Under the pieces are notes generated by a model. It saw only the letters and a list, made by a program, of their open reading frames with translations, was not told the origin of the DNA and searched no databases. A stretch of DNA of 64,000 nucleotides from Cephalotus follicularis. Its lineage: Eukaryota; Streptophyta; Magnoliopsida; Oxalidales; Cephalotaceae. Position numbers and translations under genes: made by a program. This document shows, one piece after another, positions 12,913-25,302 of this stretch. Numbering within the stretch: the stretch's first letter is position 1; the number at the start of each line of letters is the position of its first letter. The DNA is taken from the NCBI GenBank assembly GCA_001972305.1, contig BDDD01000362.1, positions 117,646 through 181,645 on the forward strand. Direction: 5' to 3'.

Positions 12913-13560
12913 ACGATTAAAATCTTTTTAGCATGAGATCGACGTCAACGTATCTATTTTAGCCCGAAATTATGGCCGCGTCAACTTCAACAAAATTTGA
13001 CATGCCAAAATTTAACGAATCCAATTAATTGTTGTGGAAGTTGAAAATGCAAACAGTGTTGATAAATGATGGATGCACGACTGCATTCCTTGGCAAAGAT
13101 AGTGAAGCCAGAAGAAATGAGAGACGTGGAATTTGACATAATAGATCAAATGGCAATGATGAATCTACTTCTTGCTCTAGATGATTCTGTTTTATTTAAT
13201 GTCTGGTCAAACCACTGCCAAAGGTTTGTAGCACAAATTGAAGAATCTCTACGAAGGGCAGACAATGACAAATAAATTTTTCTTCGTCGACAACTGTACG
13301 GTTTGAAGATGAAAGAAGGCTCCTATTTCCAAGAACACTTGAATGGGTTCAATTCCCTATTGAGCAGATTGATCGCCATCAGAGTAAAAAAGGAGGACGA
13401 TGAGAAAGTAATGCTTCTTTTATGTTCTATGCTAGATTCAGGGGATTCCTTAATCATGAATCTAAGTACTAGGCCGGATCTCGATATGGAGTCAGTTGTG
13501 GCTACATTGTTTACTGAAGAGTCTTGAAGAAAAACACTAGAGAGCTCTTCTGGTATTGAG

Positions 13561-14027
13561 TTGCTCACAAACCCTTAGCCCTTGTTACACCCAGAAAGAC
13601 CCACTCTCTAGTGCAAAATCGGCTGACGGCTGATATCTCTCATGTTGCTCTCTTAACTTTTGACCTAAGGAAACTTCCCTATTTATATAAGACGCGTGAT
13701 AGCCGACTGTCTACTTAAGGCAGCCGACTGTCTCCCCAAAACAGTCGACTATTCCTAAAACCAGCTGGTTGTTTTTGTTAAATGAATTTCCCAAGTCGCG
13801 TCGACAGTCGACTGTCATCAGACACCAGCTGACTGTTCTGATAATCCAGTCGACTGTCCAACCTTGACAGCCGACTGGATTCTGCAGATTGCAAACAGCT
13901 CCAGACTCTGCATTCCAGTTGGCTGCCTATCCTTGACAGCTGACTGCCCATCCAATCCAGTCGACTGTCCAATCCTGACAGTCGACTGGATTCTACAGAA
14001 TGCAGAAAATTTTAGCCAAACTCAACA
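13561..14027 (-). repeat. Truncated solo LTR of Copia family A, reversed, inside B
   Basis: Read on the minus strand it starts TGTTGAGTTTGGCTAAAATT at 14027 and follows LTR A (3809 onward), including the positions of the palindromic decamers. It stops at the point matching about 4283 of LTR A, so the distal ~170 bases are missing. It sits inside the gag region of B, which resumes at 14028. Identity to LTR A is roughly 85-90% by eye. Confidence 0.85.
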
Positions 14028-14228
14028 ATATCCAAGAGTGAGAATCAACAAAATTCCAAATTTGATTCTCAATGTGCATCATCATCAAATTCACAAGGTA
14101 ATATTGCTAAATATGGAGATTCATCCGAAGATGGTGAGGTGATGTTCGCGGTTTCATATGAGAGTGTTCCCCAGCAATGGATTTGGGAATCAGGTGCATC
14201 TTTTCGTATGCGCCACATAGAGACTGGT

Positions 14229-14668
14229 TGTTAATAATAATGAACATATACATCTTCTTCACTTCTTTTATGCCAAGATCTTAAAACAAGATGATTTTCA
14301 CAAATCATAATAGTTGAAGTATACTTACATAGATTCATGATGATCTTGATAAATAATGAATATGCATCAACTGGGTTTTTTCCTCTTGACCCCTATTCAC
14401 TTGATAAACGTTTTCTGATGGAGAGAAACTGTCTGATAGATTTTGGGTTGAGAAAGGACCAGTATACTAAATAGAACTTCAGTTAAAGACACGTTCTATC
14501 AACGTGCACTTACTTCAACAGTTATTAAAATGTATCTCTCTATTAACCAATAGGAATCTCCCTTGATTAACCAATATAAATTTAGTACATAATAACTATT
14601 AAACAATAATTATCTATTAAATAAAAATAAAATAATTAATCACATTGACCAATAAATAAAACCTAACA
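14229..14668 (-). repeat. LTR of Copia C (3' LTR, left side)
   Basis: Begins TGTTAATAATAATGAACAT and ends CCTAACA on the plus strand, with inverted termini TGTTA/TAACA. It is 440 bp and aligns along its length with 21616-22049. Confidence 0.9.
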
Positions 14669-17154
14669 CTGGTTCCATACATATCGATTATGTGGTGGTA
14701 CAGTACACATGGGTGGAACAGTGGCCTCAAACCATGCCACAAATTTAGCTTCCATAATGGATGCAGCAATGGCAGACTGCTTCGTACTTTTCCATGAAGT
14801 TGCTCCTCTAGCTAAAAGAAACAAATATCCAAAAGTAGATTTCCTGGTGTTTACACATCCAGCAAAATCTGAACATGAATATCCTACCACCTTAAGATGA
14901 TCAGATCTTCTAAAAGTGAGCATGTGATCTTTCGTTCCTTGCAGGTATCGCAATACTTTCTTTGCAGCCCTCCAATGATCCAATCCTGGATTACTTTAAT
15001 ATATGCCCAGTATTCCAACAGCAAAACTGATGTCTGATCTAGTACAAGTCTGAGCATACATCAAGCTCCCAATGATAGATGCATAAGGAATTTGTTGCAT
15101 TTGCTTTCGTTCCAATTTATTCTCTAGGCATTGCATAAGGCTCAATTTATCTCCTTTCTGAATTGGTACAACACCTGCTGAGAACTTTTCCATTTTGAAT
15201 CTCTCTAGAACTTTGTTAATATATGTTTTCTAAGATAACCCTAACAATCCTTGTGATCTATTACGAAATATTTCAATTCCTAACACATAGGATGTCTTAG
15301 TCATATCTTTCATTTCAAAGTTCTTGGAGAAAAATTTATCGGTTTCATGTAATAAGCCAAGATCATTAGTAGCAAGAAAGATATCATCAACATACAGACA
15401 TACAGAACCTGAAATATAAACTTGCTCCCACTGACATTCAGATATATACACGGATCAACGGTGTTTTCCTTAAATCCAAAAGAAATAATAGTATCATTGA
15501 ACTTAAAATACCATTGTTAGGAAGCTTGTTTAAGCCCGTATATTGATTTCTTAAGTTTACACACTATGTGTTCCTTTCCTTCAACGGAAAAACCTTCAGG
15601 TTGATCCATATAAACTTGTTCCCCTAAATTCCCATTCAAAAAGGCAGTTTTCACATCTATTTGATGTAACTCTAAGTCATAATGAGTCACTAATGCCATA
15701 ATAATTCTAAAAGAGTCCTTTTTAGACACAGGAGAAAACAACTCCTTGTATCAACACCATCCTTCTGAGTAAAACCTTTGGCAACAAGTCTGGCCTTGTA
15801 TCGTTCAATATTGCCATTTGAACATTTACACCCAACTCTCTTACAACTTTCAGGCAATTCAACAAGATCCCAGACTTCATTGTGATCCATTGATTTTAAC
15901 TCTCACTTTGCATGGCTTGTGAAAACGAAACTGGATCTTTATCAATTCCCAAGTCAAATTCTGACTCTTGTAAATAAACCACACAATCATCAGAAATATC
16001 TGATCTTCTTTGTCTTTGAAACCTTCTTAATGCTACTTCACGTGGTTCATCTACTGTATGTTCATTTATGGTAACTTCATTATGGGATGTTTGATCGTTC
16101 ATTTGTTGTTCTTGTATGTTGTTAAGCTGTATAACAACTGTAGGAACAATAACCTGAGAAGAAGTTATAGGTAAAGAAACTTGTACTATAACTTCTTGTG
16201 TTTCCACTTTGTGTGGTTCTATACTCCCACTAAATTCACCATATTCAATGAAACTAGCATTTTCAGTTTCAACAATTTTTTATACTATGGTTAGGACAGT
16301 AAAATCTATACCCTTTTGATTTTTTTGGATAACCAATGAAGAAACCACTGATTGTTCTTAAGTCCAGTTTCTTTTCATGTGGATTATAAATTTTTACTTC
16401 CTTCGAGCAACCCCAAACATGCAGGTGCTTTAAACTGGGTTTCCTTTCAGTCCACAGTTCAAAAAGTCTTTGGAACTGCCTTACTAGGAACCCTTTTTAA
16501 CAAATACATGACAGTTTTCAAAGCATGCATCCACAATGATAAGGGTAAAGAAGAATGACTTAACATAATCCTAACCATAGTATGATTACGCCTTTTTGCA
16601 ACACCATTTTGTTGCGGTGTACTTGGCATTGTGTATTGAGCACAAATGCCACACTTTTCAAGAAATTTAGCAAATGGACCAGGACATTGTCCAGTTTCAT
16701 TATACTTTTCATAATATTCACCACATCTGTCAGACCTAATAATTTTCACCTTTTTATCTAGTTGTCTTTCAACCTCGTTGATAAACACCTCTAAGATGTC
16801 AACTGATTGAGATTTTCATGTAACAGATACACATAAGCATAACGTGAAAAATCATCAATAAAGGTAATGAAATATTTTTCTCCACCAAAAGATGGAATAT
16901 CAAAAGGTCCATATATATCAGTGTGTATAATTTCAAGGAGATGTGAGCTTCTTGTGGTTGCTTTCTTAATTGTGTGTTTTGTGTGTTTTCCTTTAATACA
17001 ATCCACACATATACCAAGATCAGTAAAATCTAAATCAGGAAGAATTTCATTCTTTACTAATCTTTGTATTATTTCTTTGGATATGTGACCAAACGTTTAT
17101 GCCACAAGAAAGATGAACTTTCATCCACTAAACCACGTTTCATACCAACATTAT

Positions 17155-17705
17155 TGTAATATCCCGTTTTCTGTGTTAACATGTTTATATGTTTATTGAT
17201 TGGCATCATACCATGTTTGACTTATGCTATGTTTTGTTGACCCATTTGATTTTTGGTTTGAATTCCTGTGAGTTTTGTTTCTGGGCATAAGGCGCCGACT
17301 CCCTCTTTAGAGACGACGACGCCTTGGCGGCTGGATGGGAGGTCGACGCCTATATGTGTGTTTTGACGCGTTTTGTTTTTTAAGGCTTGGAAGTCGACGC
17401 CTTAAGCAACCTGTCGACGCCTTGATCGAGTTTCCATGGTTCTTGTTTAGGATCAGATTTATTTTCAGCAAAACAATTTCCGACTTTGGTTTTATTCCAG
17501 TTATGAATTAAGTATTTGGGCTTTAGATTATAATCAGTCTTTATTTATGTTTTGTTTAAAATTTTCAGACACTTTTTCTATCAGTTTGTAATAAGATATG
17601 TTTTCAGACCACCACATCCGTTTCGTATCAGTCTTTGGTTAGTTTTCCGTTATGTTCAGTTTAGCATTAAGACCTGTAAGGGCTCCCACCATCGGGGGTG
17701 TTACA
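17155..17705. repeat. Solo LTR (551 bp) in Copia C, TSD ATTAT
   Basis: Begins TGTAATATCCCG and ends CGGGGGTGTTACA, so the termini are inverted repeats. It is flanked on both sides by ATTAT (17150-17154 and 17706-17710), a 5-bp target duplication. C coding sequence resumes directly after it. No internal genes are present, so this is a solo LTR, probably of a Gypsy family. It contains about six words of the GTCGACGCC type (17290-17425). Confidence 0.9.
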
Positions 17706-19100
17706 ATTATGATGCAAGGCCAACAAAGTCTCAGCAAATAAATTGTCAAGTTTAAATTTGTACAAACCATCATAAAGATAACCAAAACCAATAAAGTGAT
17801 TATGTTTAAATAAACCGAAACATCCATTTCTAAACTTAAAATAAAAACCAATTGTATCAAGTTTAGACATAGAAACTAAATTTCGAGAAATAGAAGGAAC
17901 ATAAAGTGTTTGAAAAATATCGAAATGATGTCCAGTGTCTAAGATCAAGAGATACGTTCCAATGGCTTCAACTGGAGATTTGACTCGATTGCCCATGAAG
18001 ACAAACTTTTCATTTGGGTTTATGATTTGGGTCGTAAGGAATCCCTGCATCCTATTTGAAACATGAGTGCTATAACCAGAATCAATCCACTAAGTATTAT
18101 AAGGAACTTCTGCCAAGTTTGATTCAAAACATACAAAAGCACTAGGCTTACCTTTCTTTTCGAACCAAGCTTTACGTTTCAAGCAATCTTTCTGATAGTG
18201 CCCAGGTTTCTTACAGAAACGACAGGTATCATATTTTTGTTCCTTCTTATTAATTTAGGTAGATGACTCATTAATCTTTAGTGGTCCTTTATTTTCCCTT
18301 TTCATAATTCTTTCCTAGTTTCCTTTTAGTTCCTGATGATTGACCTATGATATTGATAGAGTGAATTACTTGCTTCTTAAGTCTTACTTCCTCTTAAATA
18401 AGCATACTTTGCAGCTCAGTCACATTCCACTTATCCTTCATAGTGTTGTAGTTTATTTGGAATAGACCATACTCAGAGGGCAAGGAATTTATGATAAATT
18501 GTACAAGGAAACTTTCATCCGCTTTCATTCCTATAGACTTTAATCTTGCTGCTATGTTTTCCATTTCAGTAACATGCTCATGCATGGTACGAGAACCATC
18601 GTACTTAAGGGTGGTTAATGTACCCATTAATGTCACAGCACGTGATTTATCAACAGATTCAAACTGAGAAAGATTTTCCGTAGACTTCATAAATTCCTTA
18701 GCATTATCAGTCACAGGAATTTTTGACCTAATGTTGTTTGCTACAGTCATCTGCATGAACATCAAGCTTAATCTGTTTGACCTTTCTCAAGCTTTATGGA
18801 AAGACCTTTTTTCAGTACTTCTAGTATCAGTAAGAGCAGGAGACTTATCAGTTGAGAATGCCAAATCAAGACCCAGAACACCTAGGTGAAACTAAACCTG
18901 TTCACTCCATTCAGAGAAGTTAAGCCCATTGAACTTCATGATAGATGAAGCTTGCGAATGAAGAGAAACAGGAATAGATGTTGCCAATACATAGAATGAT
19001 CAACACTAATGTCTTGAGTTGTAACATATAGGTTCAAGCAACATTTAATGCATATTAAAGTTCTCCTTTGGGTGATACAACAATTTACAGCGATAAAACA

Positions 19101-20300
19101 TGTTGACGTTTTAGTCTCAATCCTAGTTTTGATGATAACATATTTGCTTTTAACAAGTTTATTTTATGTGCAAGATACTTGATATCTCACAAAAGGCAAA
19201 AAAACATATTTACATAAAAGACATCGACGCTATTGAAAGAAGACATCGACGCCTTTAAAGAACCAGGAGTTACAGGTGGTTATTCTCAAAAGACATCGAC
19301 GTTTTTAGCACCTAAAGTTACAGGTCATTTTTCACTAAAGAGATCGATCCCTTTCAGAGAAGACATCGACGTCTTCAGCACAAAAAGTTACAGACAGTTT
19401 TCATTCAAAGGCATCGATCTATTTCAGAGAAGACATCGACTGTTTAACTCAAAGACATCGATCCCTTTACAAAGACATTGATGTGTTTATGCCAAAAAGT
19501 TGCAGGTCGTTTTTGAAGAAAAGCATCGATCCGATTCTATGAAGATATCGATGTCCAATCAAAAGACATCGATCCCTTTACAATTACATCGATGTGTTTC
19601 TTATAACTTTTATGTTTCCAGAAAGGATATCGACGCCCATTAAAGACATCGATGTATTGCTCATATCTTCAAAGCCTGGCGACAACTCCAGAAAAGACAT
19701 CGACGCCATTTATAGACATCGACGTCTTTCAACAAAAATTACACCCTAGATGCTCGCAACGGCTAGTTAACTGGTAAAGACATCGACGGTTATTAAAGAC
19801 ATCGACGTCTTTACTCCAACGGCTACATAACAGAGTTTATAGCAAATCATCAGTTTTTCAAATCTCAACCTCCATGATTTAAGCAACGGATACATGGATT
19901 TTTTGGCTATATAAAGGAAGGTCCAAGCCTTCAGAAATCACCAAGAAACAAAGAACTCAAGCAATCAAGCAAAGTTACATTCTACAAAGTCCAAAGTGTT
20001 CTTAGCTTCAAAGCTTTATTTTTCTAAAGTTCTTTCTGTAATTCTCTCTTGTTCTTTATTGTAAGCCAATTCAAACCTACTGAGAGGTTACATTGTAAAC
20101 ACTTTGAGGTCAATCACAAAACTGTGAGGTGTAACGAATTGCTTCCTTAGTCAATTCGAGCTAGTGGAAACTCAAGGAGCTCCCTTGGAAAAAATGGGCG
20201 TAGGCAAGAGTTAGCCGAACCACTCTAAAACAGAGAATCTTTCTATCCCTATTCTCTTTACTTTAAATTTTTATTTGTTTGTATTTGCTCTTTTATTTAA
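19101..20300 (+). repeat. Partial LTR with ACATCGACGYC array, ending in assembly gap
   Basis: Starts TGTTGACGTTTTAGTCTC and then TTTTGATGATAACA, reminiscent of SIRE/Maximus-type Copia LTRs. It carries over twenty copies of a word like GACATCGACGTC or GACATCGATCCC between 19200 and 19810. A TATA-like box (CTATATAAAGG) lies near 19905 and a typical R/U5-like stretch follows. The far end lies in or beyond the gap, so its length and target duplication are unknown. It interrupts the leader of element C. Confidence 0.65.
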
Positions 20301-20634
20301 NNNNNNNNNNNNNNNNNNNNNNNNNNNNNNNNNNNNNNNNNNNNNNNNNNNNNNNNNNNNNNNNNNNNNNNNNNNNNNNNNNNNNNNNNNNNNNNNNNNN
20401 NNNNNNNNNNNNNNNNNNNNNNNNNNNNNNNNNNNNNNNNNNNNNNNNNNNNNNNNNNNNNNNNNNNNNNNNNNNNNNNNNNNNNNNNNNNNNNNNNNNN
20501 NNNNNNNNNNNNNNNNNNNNNNNNNNNNNNNNNNNNNNNNNNNNNNNNNNNNNNNNNNNNNNNNNNNNNNNNNNNNNNNNNNNNNNNNNNNNNNNNNNNN
20601 NNNNNNNNNNNNNNNNNNNNNNNNNNNNNNNNNN
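20301..20634. other. Assembly gap (334 Ns)
   Basis: A run of N with a C12 homopolymer on its right side (20635-20646). Any ORF that spans it is an artefact. Confidence 1.
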
Positions 20635-21601
20635 CCCCCCCCCCCCACTTGTATTTGGCAAGAGCTATTATTTTATTTCAAAACATAATTGATGCATAAA
20701 TATAATTTTACATAGTTGGCAATTATATATATACTTTAATTAGACATGCTCGTTATTTTTGGATACACTGACATATCTAACCAAGTATATCAAATAACCA
20801 CTTTTATGTTCATTATTTATAAAATTAATCAATCAACCTTTGGGTGATGCTTAAATATTTTATAGTCATTGAACTTCAAATTACTCATGACAAATAAATA
20901 TATATCCTTATGTCATCTCGTTAGTCGCATTGCATAATCATGAGTATTTGATCTTTATTTATTTAGAAACTTTCTAATTCAGCCACTTTGGTGACTAACG
21001 AATTACACATGATATAAACATTAACATTAGTACCAGAAAATTACAAGAAAGTAGATGCATAACATAAAACGTAATTTAGTTGGCTATCCTGCTAAATTAG
21101 TAACAATGTTCATGATGACATGATGCCAATAACACTATTCTCCAATTTATTCAACTTGATTGCCATGATCTATTAATTACAATAACGCCAAAAGCAATAT
21201 GTAAGTGATCAATTTAAAGCTAACAACATACCCAGGATGCCACTGTTCAATTATGACGCCAACATCATTGACAATGCAATTAATTACAATAACGCCAATA
21301 GCAATATGTAAGTGATCATTTAAAGCTAACAACATACTCAGGATGCCATTGTTCAATTATGATGCCAACATCATTAACAGTGCAAAGTTAACAATAGTGT
21401 ATATGCGAAAGCAATATTGCAATGTCAACAATAGTATATACGCGAAAACAATATAGCAACGTTACAAAAATTGATCCGAAATCACATATGAAATTATTAT
21501 GAGGATTATTATGTGAAATCAATCAATTACAGCGAAAACAAAATTAGGACATTAATTTCATGAATCAAACAATCAATGGAAAATCACAAGTTCTTAACCT
21601 T
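20635..21601. other. Leader region of Copia C
   Basis: AT-rich sequence between the gap and the primer site of C. It holds a 107-bp direct duplication (units starting at 21172 and 21279). No coding potential is visible; it fits an untranslated leader, perhaps with the tail of the inserted LTR at its left. Confidence 0.55.
21172..21386. repeat. Tandem duplication, 107-bp unit
   Basis: ATTAATTACAATAACGCCAA starts at 21172 and again at 21279, and the following ~100 bases match with few differences (AAAGCTAACAACATAC, CAGGATGCCA, TTCAATTATGA). Confidence 0.88.
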
Positions 21602-21613
21602 GCTCTGATACCA
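21602..21613 (-). other. Primer-binding site of Copia C
   Basis: GCTCTGATACCA on the plus strand is TGGTATCAGAGC on the minus strand, the standard initiator-Met tRNA primer site, lying just inside the right LTR. It fixes the element's orientation as minus. Confidence 0.92.
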
Positions 21614-21615
21614 CA

Positions 21616-22049
21616 TGTTAATAATAATTAACATATACATCTTTTTCACTTCTTTTATGCCAAGATCCTAAAACAAGATGATTTTCACAAATCATAATAG
21701 TTGAAGTATACTTACATGGATCCATGATGATCTTGATAAATAATGAATATGCATCAACTGGGTTTCTTTCTCTTGACCCCTCTTCACTTGATAGACGTTT
21801 TCTGATGGAGAGAAAATGTATGATAGATTTTGGATTGAGAGAGGACCAGTATTCTAAATAGGACTTTAATTAAAGACATTTCCATCAACGTACAGTTACT
21901 TCAACAATTATTATGTCTCTCTATTAACCAATTGGAATCTCCCTTGATTAACCAATAAAATTTTAGTACATAATAACTATTAAACAATAATTATCTATTA
22001 AATAAAAATAAAATAATTAATCACATTGACCAATAAATAGAACCCAACA
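21616..22049 (-). repeat. LTR of Copia C (5' LTR, right side)
   Basis: 434 bp, from TGTTAATAATAATTAAC to CCCAACA on the plus strand, matching the left LTR. It is followed at about 22050-22094 by a second copy of sequence that normally lies inside the element next to the other LTR. Confidence 0.9.
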
Positions 22050-22094
22050 GTGGTTCCATACATATCGATCATATGGTGGTACAGTACACAAGGG

Positions 22095-23421
22095 TAATAA
22101 TAACTCGTGTAGTATTGTAGGAATTGAAGATGTTCGAGTCATAATGTTTGATGGCACTACTCATACAATTTCTGGTGTATGACATATACCAGATCTGCGG
22201 AATAGTCTAGTGTCACTGGGAAAGTTTGATGAAGATGGTTTCAAAATTATTCTGGATAAGGGTCAATTGAAGATTGTCAAAGGTACACTCGTTGTGGCAA
22301 ACGAAGAGTTGATAGGTGGATTATATAGGCTGGTGAGAGACACTATAGTCCGTGAAGCCATCATCGTCAACGCTGTGACAAAATAAGCAATTATCTGGCA
22401 CAGACGTTTGGAACATATGAGCAAGCAAGGACTGCAAGTACTTCTTGATGAAGCCATCATCTCCAACGTTGTGACAGAATCAGCAACTATCTAGCACAGA
22501 CGTTTGGGACATATGAGTAAGCAAAGATTGCAAGTACTTCCTTATCGTGGTCTACTACTTAGTTTAAGGGCTAGCAATCTAGAATTTTGTGAAGACTGCC
22601 TATCTAGAAAGCTTAATAGAGCTTCATTTCCTCGTTCCACTACCAGAAGTCACAATGTTATTGATTTAATACATTCTGACATTTGGGAAACACCTGTCGA
22701 GTCTTTGAGAGGTTCGAAGTACTTCATATGGTTCATTGATGATTATTCCAGAAAAGTTTGGGTTTACATTCTTAAAATGAAAAGTGACGCTTTTGTTATT
22801 TTTAAGGAGTTTAAAGTATTGGTGAAAAATTAGAAGGGAACAAAAATTAAGTGCTTGAGAACCGACAATGGAGGAGAATATATCTCTCAAGAATTTGCGG
22901 TTTTTTGTACTAAGCATGGTATTCAGAGGCACTACACGATTCCAAGAACTCCACGGCAAAATGGAGTTGTTGAACGTATGAATCGTATGCTAATGAATCA
23001 TGCTAGAAGTATGCTGAGTTGTGCAAGTTTGGAGCAACATTTTTGGGCCGAACTTGTATGTACGGCTTGTTACCTGGTGAATCGTTCTCCTACAACAACT
23101 TTGAATGGAAAAATTCCTAAAGAGGTATGGTTTGGCAAACTTTATGATTATTCGTTCCTCCGTACTTTCAGTTGTGATGCCTACATGTGGACTCCTAAAG
23201 AACAAAGGACTAAGCTTGATGCGAGGTCCAAAAAGTGTATTTTTCTTGGGTATGGAAATGGAGTAAAGGGGTATAGGTTGTGGGATCCTACTGCTCGCAA
23301 GATTGTTATTAGCCCGGATTTTGTCTTTAATGAAGATTCGTTGCAGAAAGACAAAGCAACACCAAGTTCTTACCTGCCACAAACATTTGAATTTGAATCT
23401 TTAAAAGAAGTTCAAAAATAG
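22095..23421 (+). mobile_element. Copia B middle segment (protease end and integrase)
   Basis: Plus-strand Copia sequence directly after element C. It includes a gag-pre-integrase-type region, the integrase core (IDDYSRKVWVY, RTDNGGEY) and a GVVERMNRML motif. It takes up where the protease part at 14228 was interrupted, apart from a short missing stretch. There is a local near-duplication of about 100 bases around 22395-22500 (repeated TGGCACAGACGTTTGG-type text). Decayed. Confidence 0.82.
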
Positions 23422-23520
23422 TAACTGCTATGACCTTTCTCTCACGAATCACCACCACTGACAGTACACTGGCACCGACACAGGAACTTCGACTGTACAC
23501 CAGCACCGCACAACTCCAGG

Positions 23521-23645
23521 TTTGTCTCTCCCTCTATCTCTATCTCTCTCTATTTCTCTTACTCTCCCTCTCTCTCTCTGATCTCACCGTCTCTCTGGCA
23601 CTCACTCACACACACACTCTCTCTCTCTCTCTCTCTCTCTCAGGT
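23521..23645. repeat. CT-rich microsatellite
   Basis: Interrupted (CT)n with short ACACAC runs. It explains the Ser/Leu-rich ORF read through here. It lies near the left limit of the CACTA element and may belong to its 5' leader. Confidence 0.9.
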
Positions 23646-25302
23646 CACCAGCTCACAACCTCTCCATTGTTCTACCATGTATTTCAAGTTTTTTAATTCT
23701 TTCACTTTTTCTTAGTTATTTTTTTATGGTTTAGGTGTTTTAATTTCTGAATGTGTGTGAGTTTAGGGTTTGTTGCCATTTTTGGTTGTGATGGTACATG
23801 TTTATGGTTTTGGTGGTGGATTGGAAAGCTTGGTGCAGGTGTATGGGTGTGGGGTTTGTGATTTGTCATAGGCTAAGATTTGGTACTTTGTTTTTGTGCG
23901 ATATTTCTCATATTAGTACTTTCTTGAATTGAGTTTGCACAACTTGATCAAGCAGGCCATGAAAAATTATTTAATTTGTTATTTGATTTGTATGAGTATG
24001 GTAGATAATCAATTAAGCATGCCTGTATGTATTCTTTGCTTGGGGGTAGGTGCAAAACATATCGCTAATTTCAAATCTCAAATATAAGTACCTCTCATCA
24101 GTTTTTAGACAATAAATCTACATGTCTTTAAAAAGAGAGAGTGTTAACAGTAAAGATTTCCATGAGCAAGCAAATGAACTCTCAAGATGTCATTGTTGTT
24201 TTTAAAATTATCAATAATGCTTTAATTTTTAGTGTTTATTCTTTACTCTTAATTGGTTACTGAAATTAGTTGAAAAGTGAGTACCGCCAAATGTCAACAA
24301 GCATATGGAAGGTATTATATGACTTGCAGAGCACTATACTATACCTATCATAGAACTTATGATTTCCATAGTATATCAAATATATTTCTTTATTACTAAA
24401 CTATTATTAATACATACAATGATGAGATTATATACTAGGAAACCAAGCTTGGTGTATGCGTGTGAAATGTACACTCGTAGTCACTTTTTACTCTCCAAAT
24501 ATGCGACATATTAATGCTACAAGTTTCTGTTTTTTGTATTATTATAAACCTATGAAACCTTTGTGATTTGGGAGTATTCCCAATAGTTAGTTATTATTGG
24601 CTGAATTTGAATGACACAAAACTTGGTTAGTGATTTACATTGACAATTATTTGCCATTTTCTGCATCTATTCAAGAATTTTGTATAATTTATACGTTACG
24701 ACTCTAGTTGGATTTTTGTTTCTTCCAATAGTTGACCATTATCAGTGTAGCTAGTTTTGTAGCCCTCGACAAATTAAAATAAGCATACTTCAATAAACTA
24801 TGAGAGTGTTAGGGTGTTGCATGGTGGACTTTAAACTTTTAATTTGGGATTTTACTGAATGAATGAGCATTTTGTGTGTTTCTTCATTGTTTGACTTTGT
24901 TTTACGTCCTGGAAATGCTCGATTTTTCCTTCTAAATGGAAACAACAAATCACCAATGGGGCATTTGCTTGTAGTCAAAAGAAAAACATATGGTTGTCAC
25001 ATCTAGTAATGAAATTGCATTCTATTTTGATTAAGCAAAAACTAATTAGATGTTGACCACTTTCGACATTACTTTTGTATTTTTTTGTTCTTTACTTTTT
25101 GAATGTCAAGTTGCCTTCACTATTGATGGCATGTTCTCAATAAATGTCAAGATTTTGACTTAATGAGCAGTGAGTTGAAATATTTGTTATTAAAAGGATT
25201 GTAGTTTCAGATCCATACTTGTTGGGGCCGAAATTACAGTCCCAAGTTGGGGCATGGGGCTGTAGTCCCTGGTTGGGGCCGCAAATGCAGCCCATAGCGT
25301 AG

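Larger units (their letters stand above)
14229..22049 (-). mobile_element. Copia element C, full length, inserted in B
   Basis: A minus-strand Copia element bounded by two LTRs. Reading from its 5' end at the right, it has an LTR, a primer site, a long leader, gag (about 18765 to 18000), protease and integrase (about 17980-16460), and reverse transcriptase and RNase H (about 15890-14690), then the other LTR. It interrupts the protease region of element B. It carries two foreign pieces: a solo LTR at 17155-17705 and a different LTR starting at 19101. The coding region is broken in about eight places, so it is a fossil. The two LTRs differ by about 6-8% by eye, suggesting an age of a few million years. 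Confidence 0.9.

Noticed and set aside
20271-20692. Several ORFs of about 120-137 codons
   Set aside because: They consist almost wholly of undefined residues across the assembly gap.
23430-23696. Ser/Leu-rich 88-codon ORF
   Set aside because: It is read through a (CT)n microsatellite; there is no domain.
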